This document shows positions 45,275 through 52,651 of a DNA stretch of 64,000 bases, in pieces. Source of the stretch: Pseudoflavonifractor sp. AF19-9AC (GTDB lineage Bacteria; Bacillota; Clostridia; Oscillospirales; Oscillospiraceae). Each line of letters opens with the position of its first letter. The stretch's first letter is position 1. The stretch lies in the NCBI RefSeq assembly GCF_003478995.1, contig NZ_QUGI01000004.1:232507-296506 (forward strand), written 5' to 3'. The position numbers and the translations under genes were made by a program. A model generated the notes under the pieces. It was not told the origin of the DNA. It saw only the letters and a program-made list of their open reading frames with translations, and searched no databases.

Positions 45275-45883
45275 TCAGCGCTTCCCTCGAATCACCAGAT
45301 TTGTCTTGCAGCAGATATCGTCAATGTCATCGGCCGTGGCGGCAGGAATCCGCATCTCCGCCCCGCACTTCTTACAGATGAGATCCACCGAGCTGAAGTT
45401 CACCCGGAAGGTCCACTCCTTACTGCCGCAGGCACAGGAAATCCCGCCCCGCTGGGCGATGTCCTTGATCTCTGAGAGTACCTCCTGCATCACTAGTTCG
45501 TCCAGGAAAGCTCCCTGCTGGGCGGACTCTGTCTCCAGCTTGTCCACCGCCTGCTCCAATCGGGCAGTAGCGGCGTACACCGGGCCCTCCTCCCCCACGT
45601 AGCAACAGTCCAGACCGGAGGCCGCACAGGAGAAGGCCAGGGCCGTCTGATAGAGGAACGCCTTGGAGGAGCAGCTCACCCGGTGCTCATGCCCGCAGAA
45701 CAGGCAGGGCACCTCCAGCTCCACCCGGTCCCCCAGCATCTCCGCCCGCAGTTCCGACTTGCCGCAGGGGCACTTGATGTGCACCGGCGAGGCAGCAATG
45801 GAAAACACGCTGCGCTCCACAATCACCGACTGCCGGCAGTGGGGACAGATATAGGAAATAAATCGCTTTGTATCTTGTACCAT
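45275..45883 (-). CDS. Cys-rich zinc-ribbon protein (CpXC-like), function unknown
   Basis: A 202-residue protein read from the ATG at 45883 with AAAGGAG upstream. Four CxxC-type pairs (YICPHCRQS, IKCPCGKSE, VPCLFCGHEH and, at the end, LICKKCGAEM plus CACGS) suggest two or more zinc ribbons around a helical middle (about 85-150). The N-terminal part resembles CpXC-type domains, but the match is by eye only. It follows another unknown Cys protein and phoH and probably belongs to that transcript. Confidence 0.7.
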   Translation of the reverse strand: MVQDTKRFISYICPHCRQSVIVERSVFSIAASPVHIKCPCGKSELRAEMLGDRVELEVPCLFCGHEHRVSCSSKAFLYQTALAFSCAASGLDCCYVGEEGPVYAATARLEQAVDKLETESAQQGAFLDELVMQEVLSEIKDIAQRGGISCACGSKEWTFRVNFSSVDLICKKCGAEMRIPAATADDIDDICCKTNLVIRGKR

Positions 45884-45899
45884 GGAATTGTCTCCTTTG

Positions 45900-46382
45900 T
45901 TAACCCGCGTTGGGCCCGTCCACGGGCTCGTCCAGTACCCAGGGAAGGTACATGGTGCATATGAGGTCAAAGTTGGGCGTTGGAAGATTTTCGGCCTCGC
46001 TGCACGGGTCACCCTCATGGCCCAGAGCGATATCCCCCCAGGGAAACTTCACTGCAGGACCCCAGTTCGGGCCGCAGTCCTCCCCGGCTGGCTTGTCCAG
46101 AATTTCTCCCGGCAGGCGCCAGCAAAGCTCATAGAGAAGCCCCTTCTCCCGCCAGCTCTCATCGTGGTAGAGCTCACACACATAAGTGGCTTTCTCCGGC
46201 GGAATGGACAGGCTGTCCAGAATAGACAGCAGTTTCTCAGGCAGCTTCCGCTCCCGGGCCAGGGCCAGGAAATTCCGGCAGTGGCCGCAGGTGCAGCCCC
46301 ACTCATCCGCCTGGGCATACCAGCTCCGGACGGTTTGCTCATCCACCTCGGCCTCGTATCCGAACCAGGAAAAACGGGTCAT
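45900..46382 (-). CDS. conserved hypothetical protein with N-terminal CxC-x2-C motif
   Basis: A 160-residue soluble protein, no family recognised with confidence. It begins MTRFSWFGYEAEVDEQTVRS, has WGCTCGHCRNFLALARER at about 28-45 and an acidic, aromatic C-terminal half with WGDIALGHEGDPCSE. Its ATG overlaps the phoH stop (ATGA), so it is translationally coupled to phoH, taking the place where ybeY is usually found. The Cys cluster could bind zinc. Confidence 0.7.
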   Translation of the reverse strand: MTRFSWFGYEAEVDEQTVRSWYAQADEWGCTCGHCRNFLALARERKLPEKLLSILDSLSIPPEKATYVCELYHDESWREKGLLYELCWRLPGEILDKPAGEDCGPNWGPAVKFPWGDIALGHEGDPCSEAENLPTPNFDLICTMYLPWVLDEPVDGPNAG

Positions 46383-47362
46383 TTCCGGTTCTCCTTCTTC
46401 TGATTGCGCCGCTCCTCATCCGCCTCATAGGCCTTGATGATCTTCTGGACCAGAGCGTGGCGGACCACGTCGGCCTCATTGAGACGAATGATGGCGATGT
46501 CCTCCACACCCTTCAGAACCCGCATAGCCTCCCTCAGGCCGGACACCTTGTCGGCGGGCAGGTCAATCTGGGTGATGTCGCCGGTGATAACAATTTTGGA
46601 TCCGAAGCCAAGGCGGGTGAGGAACATCTTCATCTGCTCCCGGGAAGTATTCTGGGCCTCGTCCAGGATGATAAAGGAGTCGTCCAGCGTTCGGCCGCGC
46701 ATATAGGCCAGAGGGGCCACCTCAATGTTGCCCCGCTCCAGATATTTATTATAGGTCTCCGCCCCCAGCATGTCAAAGAGGGCGTCGTACAGGGGCCGCA
46801 GGTAGGGGTCCACCTTGGACTGGAGGTCGCCGGGCAGGAAGCCCAGCCGCTCCCCTGCCTCCACTGCGGGCCGGGTGAGGATGATGCGGTTCACTTCCTT
46901 GGCCCGGAAAGCGGCCACTGCCGCCGCCACCGCCAGATAGGTCTTTCCGGTGCCCGCCGGGCCGATGCCCAGGGTGACCACGTTGTCCCGGATGGCCTCC
47001 ACATACCGCTTCTGGCCGATGGTCTTGGCCTTGATGGGCTTGCCCTTGGCAGTGACGCACAGCACATCCCCCGCCAGCTGGTGGATTTCGCCTTCCTTGC
47101 CGTCCCGCACCAACTGGATGATATAACGCACGTTCTGCTCGTTAATAACCTCGCCCTTGGAGGACAGGGTCATCAGGCTCTCAATGGCCCGGACGGCGTA
47201 CATTACCTGCTCCGGGTCCTCCCCTGCCACCTTGAGCATGGAGTCACGGCTGACTACCGTGACTCCCATTTCATGCTCAATAAGGCGGATATTCTCGTCG
47301 AAGGAGCCAAACACATTGATGGTCTCCTCCAACCGCTCCAAACTGATGGTCTGTTCTGTCAT
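46379..47362 (-). CDS. phoH: PhoH family ATPase
   Basis: A 327-residue protein with an N-terminal KH-like part and a P-loop: GIGPAGTGKTYLAVAAAVAA near residue 137, the family's ILTRPAVEAGERLGFLPGDL and Walker B DSFIILDEAQNTSREQMKMF. PhoH proteins are cytoplasmic ATPases linked to RNA metabolism. The yqfC-yqfD-phoH order is conserved in spore formers. ybeY does not follow. Confidence 0.93.
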   Translation of the reverse strand: MTEQTISLERLEETINVFGSFDENIRLIEHEMGVTVVSRDSMLKVAGEDPEQVMYAVRAIESLMTLSSKGEVINEQNVRYIIQLVRDGKEGEIHQLAGDVLCVTAKGKPIKAKTIGQKRYVEAIRDNVVTLGIGPAGTGKTYLAVAAAVAAFRAKEVNRIILTRPAVEAGERLGFLPGDLQSKVDPYLRPLYDALFDMLGAETYNKYLERGNIEVAPLAYMRGRTLDDSFIILDEAQNTSREQMKMFLTRLGFGSKIVITGDITQIDLPADKVSGLREAMRVLKGVEDIAIIRLNEADVVRHALVQKIIKAYEADEERRNQKKENRK

Positions 47363-47395
47363 TGGTATCTTGTCTCCTGCCTTTCGCGGGGCGGT

Positions 47396-48628
47396 TTACG
47401 TCCCGGAATCTCCTTGCTGAGGCATGGGGGTCTGGCTGGGCACCTCCCGGCCAATCTCCTCCAAGCATTCGCTTTCCAGCGTCACCTTAAAAAGTGTACC
47501 GTCCACCCAGGCGCGGGTGCTGGTTGCACGCACTTCCCCGTCTTCCCCGATCAGTCCCTCCAGCTGCCGGAGCAGCTGATCTTCCAGCAAACTTTGAGCC
47601 GCCTGGAGATCAATGGAGATCGACTTTACTTCGTACTCCCGAAACATCTCCTGCCGCAAACTGATGGGGAGGGCTTCGCCGGTGGGCAGCCGCCCTTGGC
47701 GCACTGTGATTATTTTATCATAGAAGGGCCAGGAAATGCTACTGTTTCCGAAAATTTCAACTTGATTTCCCAGAAGGTTTACAGACCACACCGATTTTTC
47801 TTCCCCCGTGTAAGTCTTGACCTGGGCAGTGAGCGGAATGGCAGCGGTAAGGTTGCGCCAGGTCCGGGCCCAAACCCTGCCCCGGGCGTGAGTCTCATAG
47901 TAGCGGGTAGGAAGGTCACTGTACTGGGGAGGCTCCAAAGTGACCAAACCGGCAATGAGGGTTTCCCCTGCCGCCACGGTATCCCCTTCCTTGACCACCG
48001 CGTCCCCCTGCTCCGCTTCCACGTGGGTGACAATGCCATCTGCCTCTGCCACAATATCATAGTAGCCTGTCTCATCCACCCGCTCCGGCTCCGGCACCGC
48101 CTCCCGCACAAGGACCTCCAACCGGGTCCCATGGAGATTGATGCCCATCCAGGACAGGCCGTCCAACCCCAGCAGAGCCTCCTGGGCAATTTGCTGCCGG
48201 TCCAAAGCGGGACCGTACACCCCGGGGCGTACGCCCAGCTGCCGCAGTTGGCTGAGGATGACCGCCGTTGGCACCTGCTCATTTCCGGAGACCTCAATGA
48301 CCAGGATGAACCGCGAGAAAAAGGCCACCGCACACAGAGTCAAAGCCAGTCCCACCAGAAAGGCGTACCGGGTGCGAAAGCGGGCCAGGAAATCGGGCAG
48401 GCCGTGGCTTTTCTCCACTTCCACGGTACAGCTCACCTTTTCCGCCAGCTCTTTCAGTTCCTTCAGCGCTCCCCGCCGGGTGGTCAGGCGGACGCTGTGC
48501 TCGTCCAGCCACTCCACCGCCCAGAAATCCAGCCGGTGCTGGGCGCACAGGTTAATGAGCCGCTCTGGAAAGGGCCCGGTCACCGTCAGGCACACCATTC
48601 CCAGGAGATAATTCATCAGCCGCTTCAT
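47396..48628 (-). CDS. yqfD: sporulation protein YqfD
   Basis: A 410-residue membrane-anchored protein of the YqfD/SpoIV family. A cytoplasmic N-terminal part (about 1-85) is followed by one helix (FLVGLALTLCAVAFFSRFIL, about 89-108) and a large outer domain containing SWMGINLHGTRLEVLVREAV and a biotinyl-like EADGIVTHVEAEQGDAVVKEGD segment. YqfD is in the mother-cell SigE regulon of Bacillus; its exact task is unknown. TAGGAGGGG precedes the ATG, 10 bases after yqfC. Confidence 0.92.
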   Translation of the reverse strand: MKRLMNYLLGMVCLTVTGPFPERLINLCAQHRLDFWAVEWLDEHSVRLTTRRGALKELKELAEKVSCTVEVEKSHGLPDFLARFRTRYAFLVGLALTLCAVAFFSRFILVIEVSGNEQVPTAVILSQLRQLGVRPGVYGPALDRQQIAQEALLGLDGLSWMGINLHGTRLEVLVREAVPEPERVDETGYYDIVAEADGIVTHVEAEQGDAVVKEGDTVAAGETLIAGLVTLEPPQYSDLPTRYYETHARGRVWARTWRNLTAAIPLTAQVKTYTGEEKSVWSVNLLGNQVEIFGNSSISWPFYDKIITVRQGRLPTGEALPISLRQEMFREYEVKSISIDLQAAQSLLEDQLLRQLEGLIGEDGEVRATSTRAWVDGTLFKVTLESECLEEIGREVPSQTPMPQQGDSGT

Positions 48629-48638
48629 GTTGCCCCTC

Positions 48639-48920
48639 CTATGTCAGCTGGATGTGCTCAATCTTTCCGGTAATTAACAGCTCCAGCCCCGTCATGGCCC
48701 GCAGTTCAAGCCCCTGGCCGCTGATTTTCACCAGAAAGGACCCGGCACTGATGTGGATTTCCTCCGAGCCGTAGGCCAGGATTCCTTTGTGGTTTTCCAT
48801 GCGCAGCTCCCCGTCCCCCGTCAGCTCCAGGCGGGGCACACCCGCCAGGGCATCGGCAGGCAGGTCAAACAGCTCCGCCGTCTTTTCCAGGAATCCGGCC
48901 CGGCGCGGCTTTTTGTCCAT
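48639..48920 (-). CDS. yqfC: sporulation protein YqfC
   Basis: A 93-residue protein with the YabP/YqfC pattern LPADALAGVPRLELTGDGEL, then ENHKGILAYGSEEIHI and MTGLELLITGKIEHIQL. It is SigE-dependent in Bacillus and needed for normal sporulation, acting with YqfD. GGGAGAGGTG precedes the ATG, and a CATACAAA box upstream resembles a SigE -10. Confidence 0.92.
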   Translation of the reverse strand: MDKKPRRAGFLEKTAELFDLPADALAGVPRLELTGDGELRMENHKGILAYGSEEIHISAGSFLVKISGQGLELRAMTGLELLITGKIEHIQLT

Positions 48921-48940
48921 GAAAAATCACCTCTCCCTCA

Positions 48941-48948
48941 TTTGTATG
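48941..48948 (-). promoter_or_regulatory. candidate SigE -10 element of yqfC-yqfD
   Basis: The minus strand reads CATACAAA, close to the SigE -10 consensus CATACAAT, 20 bases before yqfC. A clear SigE -35 is not evident at the expected distance (AAGTTT is the nearest candidate). Confidence 0.45.
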
Positions 48949-48977
48949 TAAGGAAGAGGTGAAACTTGAATGTTGTT

Positions 48978-49535
48978 TTATGGATTCTCATCCAGCCGGT
49001 GTTCCTGACTGCTGTAGAGAAGCTCAGCACCGCGAAAGACGGGTCCATGGTAGGTGTAATAGTCGTACATGGGATCCAGAAAGGAGTTGTCCACTTCCAG
49101 CAGAGTCTGGCCTTTGTAGGTGATCATACGCTCTTGGCCGGCATAGGTGAAGCAGGCTGCCCAAGGGGCGAGAACCAGAAAATAATAGAGGAATATCGCC
49201 GCTCCGGCCAGTACGGTGATTCGGACGGCAGCCCGGGCACCCAGAGAGCGCCTCTCCATGGGGCAGGTCACTACCCTCGCCGCTGCTCCAATCACCACGG
49301 CCACAAGGCATAGAATACCGGCGGCGGCCATCAGCCCGCCCGGCAGGTTGCGCCAGGCCAGGTCAAAGGGCTTCAGCAGCAAATTTCCTCCTGCCAGCAG
49401 TCCAACGGGCACAGCCGACACCAGTCCCAAGCAAAGCAATCGTTTGTCCCGGGGCGCAATGAGGGCTGCATCCATCCAGGCCAGCAGAATCACGCTACCA
49501 GCCGCACAGAGGGCGCATGTGACATCGACGCTCAC
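48978..49535 (-). CDS. four-helix membrane protein with short outer tail, function unknown
   Basis: Read from the GTG at 49535, which overlaps the preceding lipoprotein stop (GTGA) and has GGAGGAG upstream; 185 residues. Four hydrophobic helices (about 5-25, 32-52, 66-86, 105-127) are followed by a tail with ITYKGQTLLEVDNSFLDPMYDYYTY ending VFRGAELLYSSQ split across its length by acidic residues. It is the last of the eight genes starting at 52531, with 50 bases to yqfC upstream sequence. No family recognised. Confidence 0.7.
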   Translation of the reverse strand: MSVDVTCALCAAGSVILLAWMDAALIAPRDKRLLCLGLVSAVPVGLLAGGNLLLKPFDLAWRNLPGGLMAAAGILCLVAVVIGAAARVVTCPMERRSLGARAAVRITVLAGAAIFLYYFLVLAPWAACFTYAGQERMITYKGQTLLEVDNSFLDPMYDYYTYHGPVFRGAELLYSSQEHRLDENP

Positions 49536-49942
49536 GTGTTCTCCTCCGACACAGTTACCGTTCCGTCCTCCCACAAGGTAAGGTACAGCCGCGTTCCATC
49601 AAAATGGATCCGGGCCTGTCCCAGCTCCTGCTCATCCAGGTCCAGAAGGACTATGGTACAGTCCTCCTCCCCCTCGTCCAGCTTCAGGCCGTAGCTCTCT
49701 CCCCGCTCCAGCAGGGCCAAACCTCCGGCATCTGCCACCACCCGGCTGGCATTTTCCTCCTCCAGCGCGATAGAGGCAATGGGCGTTGGATTTTGGCTGA
49801 CCACTACCAGATCCGCATCTCCATTCCAATCTCTGATCACCAGATAACGCACCACCGCACAGCCCGACAAGCATACCGCTATGCAGGACACTGTGAACAG
49901 CAGACACAGCGCTCTTCCCCAGCTTTTCACTTCAGCCTTCAT
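49532..49942 (-). CDS. small lipoprotein, function unknown
   Basis: A 136-residue protein with a lipoprotein signal: hydrophobic segment ALCLLFTVSCIAVCLSGC with the lipidated Cys at residue 28. The mature part is acidic, starts VVRYLVIRDWNGDADLVVVS and ends in beta-rich sequence (RLYLTLWEDGTVTVSE). It overlaps the next gene by four bases and lies one base after the previous one, so all are co-translated. Expected location is the outer face of the membrane. Confidence 0.72.
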   Translation of the reverse strand: MKAEVKSWGRALCLLFTVSCIAVCLSGCAVVRYLVIRDWNGDADLVVVSQNPTPIASIALEEENASRVVADAGGLALLERGESYGLKLDEGEEDCTIVLLDLDEQELGQARIHFDGTRLYLTLWEDGTVTVSEENT

Positions 49943-49943
49943 C

Positions 49944-50282
49944 TCAGTTTTCCTCCGTCAGCCTTGGTTTCTCGCCCTTTCCCAAGGTCATCGCCAGCAC
50001 CATCAGGTTGAGCAGTACCGTGGACAAGAGCAGAAACCCGGATACCTTGGACACCGCTCCGGCAGTGTCCATCAAAGCCGACCAGTCCTCAATATCCACC
50101 AGATGCTGCTGATACCTCAGCTGCATCCAAAGTGCCAAACCACAGAGACTGAGACTAATCACAGCGGTCATTCCCTGTTTTCCCCGGTTTGGAACCCGAC
50201 TCTTCCGCAGGCCCAGACAGGGTACAATCCACCCCGCCAGGCCGCACACCAGACTACCCAGATTCAGCCATCCGTATCCCAT
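49944..50282 (-). CDS. small membrane protein, function unknown
   Basis: A 112-residue protein with three or four hydrophobic segments (LGSLVCGLAGWIVPCLGL, MTAVISLSLCGLALWMQL, and about 85-103). The N-terminal LGS-x-GL-AW-x-P pattern recurs in small Firmicute membrane proteins of unknown role. It lies between a four-helix protein and a lipoprotein gene in the same operon. Confidence 0.7.
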   Translation of the reverse strand: MGYGWLNLGSLVCGLAGWIVPCLGLRKSRVPNRGKQGMTAVISLSLCGLALWMQLRYQQHLVDIEDWSALMDTAGAVSKVSGFLLLSTVLLNLMVLAMTLGKGEKPRLTEEN

Positions 50283-50285
50283 CGC

Positions 50286-50819
50286 TCAGTCCTCCCATTC
50301 GTAGATTTTTTCACCCTTTATCAGGAAATTTACATATCGATAGCCTGTCTCGCGAAAGATTCCCGTAACCTCCACCACGGCTTTCTGGTCTGTCCACTCG
50401 TTTCCCTCCACCACACGGTCCGACCATGTGCCAAAAAACACACTGGCTCCCACCGTGAGAACCGTTGCCAGCACGACACATAAGGAGCAGGCTGAAACGG
50501 CACCTCTCATCCAGGGGACAGCATCCTGCCGCGACTCCACCTCCCTGTTGACCCAATAAACCATCATCAGGAAGGTAGCTCCAACTGCCAACAACAAAAC
50601 TCCCTGTACCCAGCGCCGCCAGCTCAGTCCCAGCTGTGTCAGGACCAGTCCCCCGCCAAAGCTCACCGCCAGCAAGAATGCCAGCAAGAGTAAGGAAATC
50701 ATCAGCTTCCCTCTTCCCCGCCCCGGTCTCATCACCAGAAATACGCTTAACATGATGAGGGCTATGCCGGACGCACTCCCCAGCAGAATGATGCCGATCA
50801 AAACGAGAACAACCGGCAC
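50286..50819 (-). CDS. membrane protein with C-terminal outer domain, function unknown
   Basis: Read from the GTG at 50819, with AAAGGAGG eight bases upstream; 177 residues. Four helices (about 3-30, 38-60, 70-87, 105-128) precede a short domain of about 45 residues (VVEVTGIFRETGYRYVNFLI) that would lie outside the cell. A longer frame to 50912 runs into the previous gene and has no ribosome site. No family recognised. Confidence 0.7.
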   Translation of the reverse strand: MPVVLVLIGIILLGSASGIALIMLSVFLVMRPGRGRGKLMISLLLLAFLLAVSFGGGLVLTQLGLSWRRWVQGVLLLAVGATFLMMVYWVNREVESRQDAVPWMRGAVSACSLCVVLATVLTVGASVFFGTWSDRVVEGNEWTDQKAVVEVTGIFRETGYRYVNFLIKGEKIYEWED

Positions 50820-50833
50820 AGAAACCACCTCCT

Positions 50834-51214
50834 TTAGTCCGCAATCAGCTTTGCTTCGGTCACATATCCATCCTCCAAATAGACAAACGGATATTCGGGG
50901 AACATGGCCCATGGACGCCCACCGGCCTGGTAGACCAGCAGAGGCCGGACAGTACTCCCCTCTGTCGTCAGCCGCTCCTCCATCTGCTCCCCATCAGTGT
51001 CGCTGCCCAGAAGGGCTTCCACCTCCGCCCGGGACATACCCACCAAGCCGTTATACTGCTCCAGCAGGCTGTTCACCAGCTTGCCCCTCTGGTCTCCGTC
51101 CGTCTTTGCCCAGCGCTCTGGGGTAAAATGCCCGTCCCAGGTTTTCCAGAGAAAGAACCCCAGAACCAGGGCCAGAACCACAACTATCTTTTTATGTCGT
51201 TTGAGAACAGACAT
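50834..51214 (-). CDS. single-span protein with BamE-like fold motif, function unknown
   Basis: 126 residues from the ATG at 51214 (GGAGGAG upstream). One N-terminal helix (KIVVVLALVLGFFLWKTW) anchors an outer domain that includes LVGMSRAEVEALLGSDTDGE, a GMS-x-xEV-x-xLLG turn like that of BamE/SmpA-type domains, and PFVYLEDGYVTEAKLI. The match is by eye and short. Most of the upstream open frame belongs to another gene. Confidence 0.68.
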   Translation of the reverse strand: MSVLKRHKKIVVVLALVLGFFLWKTWDGHFTPERWAKTDGDQRGKLVNSLLEQYNGLVGMSRAEVEALLGSDTDGEQMEERLTTEGSTVRPLLVYQAGGRPWAMFPEYPFVYLEDGYVTEAKLIAD

Positions 51215-51227
51215 GGTTGCTCCTCCA

Positions 51228-51719
51228 TCAGCAGTCATTTTCCAGCACATAGAGCCGTCCCGAGTCTCGGTCCAGCAGGGCAAAGGTACAGTTTTGCAGC
51301 ACGGAGTTAAACTCGCACTTCTCTCCGTACTGCTCCTCATAGCGGTCCCGGTAAAACCATCGGCCGTTCTCCGTATCCGGCAGAAGCGGAAGTACTCCGC
51401 ATCGTTCCTCCCAGAGCTGACGGATGGGCTCCATGATAGTCTCATCCACCGGGAGAGCATTCCAGTTATCCTTCACCTGGTCCCACAGGGCATCCTGCCC
51501 CGCCTTGTCTGGAACCGTCACCACGGCAAGCAGCGTTCCATCCCCATGAAAGCCGCCGTGACTGTCCAGACTGGCAATCTCCACCCCGTCGGGGAGAGAA
51601 ATTCTCAGTTCTTTCTCCAGATATCGTTCCATATCGTTCCCGGCAGTAAAGTACCAGGCGGCCAGACATAAGGCTCCCGCCGCCAGGATCAACGCGCCCC
51701 ATAGGCATATCTTTTTCAT
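51228..51719 (-). CDS. single-span or secreted protein, function unknown
   Basis: 163 residues from the ATG at 51719, which overlaps the Xre stop (ATGA). A hydrophobic N-terminus (ICLWGALILAAGALCLAAWYF) is either a signal or an anchor; the outer part is rich in acidic and aromatic residues with DSHGGFHGDGTLLAVVTVPD and two Cys. No family recognised. Coupling to the regulator gene suggests that it is a target or partner of that regulator. Confidence 0.7.
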   Translation of the reverse strand: MKKICLWGALILAAGALCLAAWYFTAGNDMERYLEKELRISLPDGVEIASLDSHGGFHGDGTLLAVVTVPDKAGQDALWDQVKDNWNALPVDETIMEPIRQLWEERCGVLPLLPDTENGRWFYRDRYEEQYGEKCEFNSVLQNCTFALLDRDSGRLYVLENDC

Positions 51720-51934
51720 GACTCCTCCTCGTCCGGCACAAACTCCAAAATGTCTCCGGGCTGGCAATCCAGCGCCGCGCAGATGGCCTCCAGAGTGGAG
51801 AAGCGGATGGCCCTGGCCTTGTTGTTCTTCAAAATGGACAGATTTGCCATGGTGATATCCACCTTCTGCGCCAGCTCGCTGAGGGACATTTTCCGCTTGG
51901 CCATCATCACATCCAGGTTTACCACAATCTTCAT
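51716..51934 (-). CDS. Xre-family transcriptional regulator (YozG-like)
   Basis: A 72-residue helix-turn-helix protein: MKIVVNLDVMMAKRKMSLSE then LAQKVDITMANLSILKNNKA, close to the short YozG/Cro-CI type that is commonly encoded beside DUF2975 membrane proteins. Here it lies 12 bases after the DUF2975 gene and overlaps the next gene by four. It probably controls this operon. The palindrome at 52593 is a candidate site, although helix-turn-helix and PadR sites can look alike. Confidence 0.92.
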   Translation of the reverse strand: MKIVVNLDVMMAKRKMSLSELAQKVDITMANLSILKNNKARAIRFSTLEAICAALDCQPGDILEFVPDEEES

Positions 51935-51946
51935 ATCCGCGCCCCC

Positions 51947-52531
51947 TTAAATGGTCAGGTCCTGGTCCTCCTGCAGCTCCGCCGCCTGGCGGAACAGGGC
52001 GGACATGACCAGAAACAGCAGGCCTGCCATAAAGAAGCCCGGGACAAAGAGCGCGGTGTAGGTAAACAGCGGGGCTAACGTTCCATCATGCCAGAACCAC
52101 CACAGAAGCCGCACCAGCGCCGCGCCGGAAATGATCCAGCAGCAGATGGCCGCCCGCTTCAGCGCCCGGGCGTTGGCCATTTGGAAGGGGCTGCCCTGGA
52201 GAATCGTGTCCAGCACCTTTTTGGCCTGCCACAGGATGAGCGCGCTGCAAGTGCCGCACAGCCAGTAGGCCAGTGTCACCACGCACACCAGACTATCCCG
52301 CCAGAAGCACGTCAGGACCTCGAGCAGATAGGCCCAGATGCTCTTCTGCACCCACAATCCCTCCAGACCTGCCATGGAACGAACAGCAGCCAACAGCCGC
52401 TCCGAGCCTCCAATCACCAGTTGAGTAACCAGTCCGGGCACCAGAGGCATCACCAACAGATTGCATACGAACGTGATAATCACCAGCCAACGTAAGATGC
52501 GGGCCAGATGCTGAACAGCAGTTTTTTCCAT
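51947..52531 (-). CDS. DUF2975 membrane protein
   Basis: A 194-residue protein from the ATG at 52531 (GGGGG upstream), with four helices at about 12-35, 70-95, 120-145 and 155-180. The PFQMANARALKRAAICCWII segment after the second helix is typical of DUF2975, a family nearly always paired with a short Xre regulator as here. Function unknown; the pair is often considered a membrane-sensing regulatory unit. It is the first gene of the operon running to 48978. Confidence 0.88.
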   Translation of the reverse strand: MEKTAVQHLARILRWLVIITFVCNLLVMPLVPGLVTQLVIGGSERLLAAVRSMAGLEGLWVQKSIWAYLLEVLTCFWRDSLVCVVTLAYWLCGTCSALILWQAKKVLDTILQGSPFQMANARALKRAAICCWIISGAALVRLLWWFWHDGTLAPLFTYTALFVPGFFMAGLLFLVMSALFRQAAELQEDQDLTI

Positions 52532-52557
52532 GGAAGGTTCCCCCTTTCTGTGGCGCC

Positions 52558-52586
52558 ATTCTAGCATCGCTATTTTTGTTTGTCAA
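52558..52586 (-). promoter_or_regulatory. sigma-A promoter of the DUF2975-Xre operon
   Basis: Minus strand: TTGACA (52581-52586), exactly 17 bases, TAGAAT (52558-52563). It is a near-consensus site giving a leader of about 20 bases. Confidence 0.85.
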
Positions 52587-52592
52587 TATATT

Positions 52593-52611
52593 TTTATCGT
52601 TTTTCGATAAA
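52593..52611 (-). promoter_or_regulatory. palindrome upstream of the DUF2975-Xre promoter
   Basis: TTTATCG-TTTTT-CGATAAA is a perfect 7+7 inverted repeat with a 5-base centre. It ends seven bases upstream of the -35 box. It shares TATCGTT-N3-CGATA with the PadR operator at 15694-15712. Confidence 0.65.
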
Positions 52612-52624
52612 CTTAAGAATTGAG

Positions 52625-52649
52625 AAAACCGCCCGGATTTCCAGGCGGC
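52625..52649 (-). terminator. terminator after the metallopeptidase gene
   Basis: An 8-bp stem with one G-U pair (CCGCCTGG with CCGGGCGG, AAAT loop), followed by TTTTC on the minus strand, two bases past the stop. Confidence 0.65.
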
Positions 52650-52651
52650 TG

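Noticed and set aside
51215..51460. 82-codon upstream extension of the 126-residue single-span protein
   Set aside because: It covers the coding part of the preceding gene in another frame; the ATG at 51214 has a strong ribosome site.
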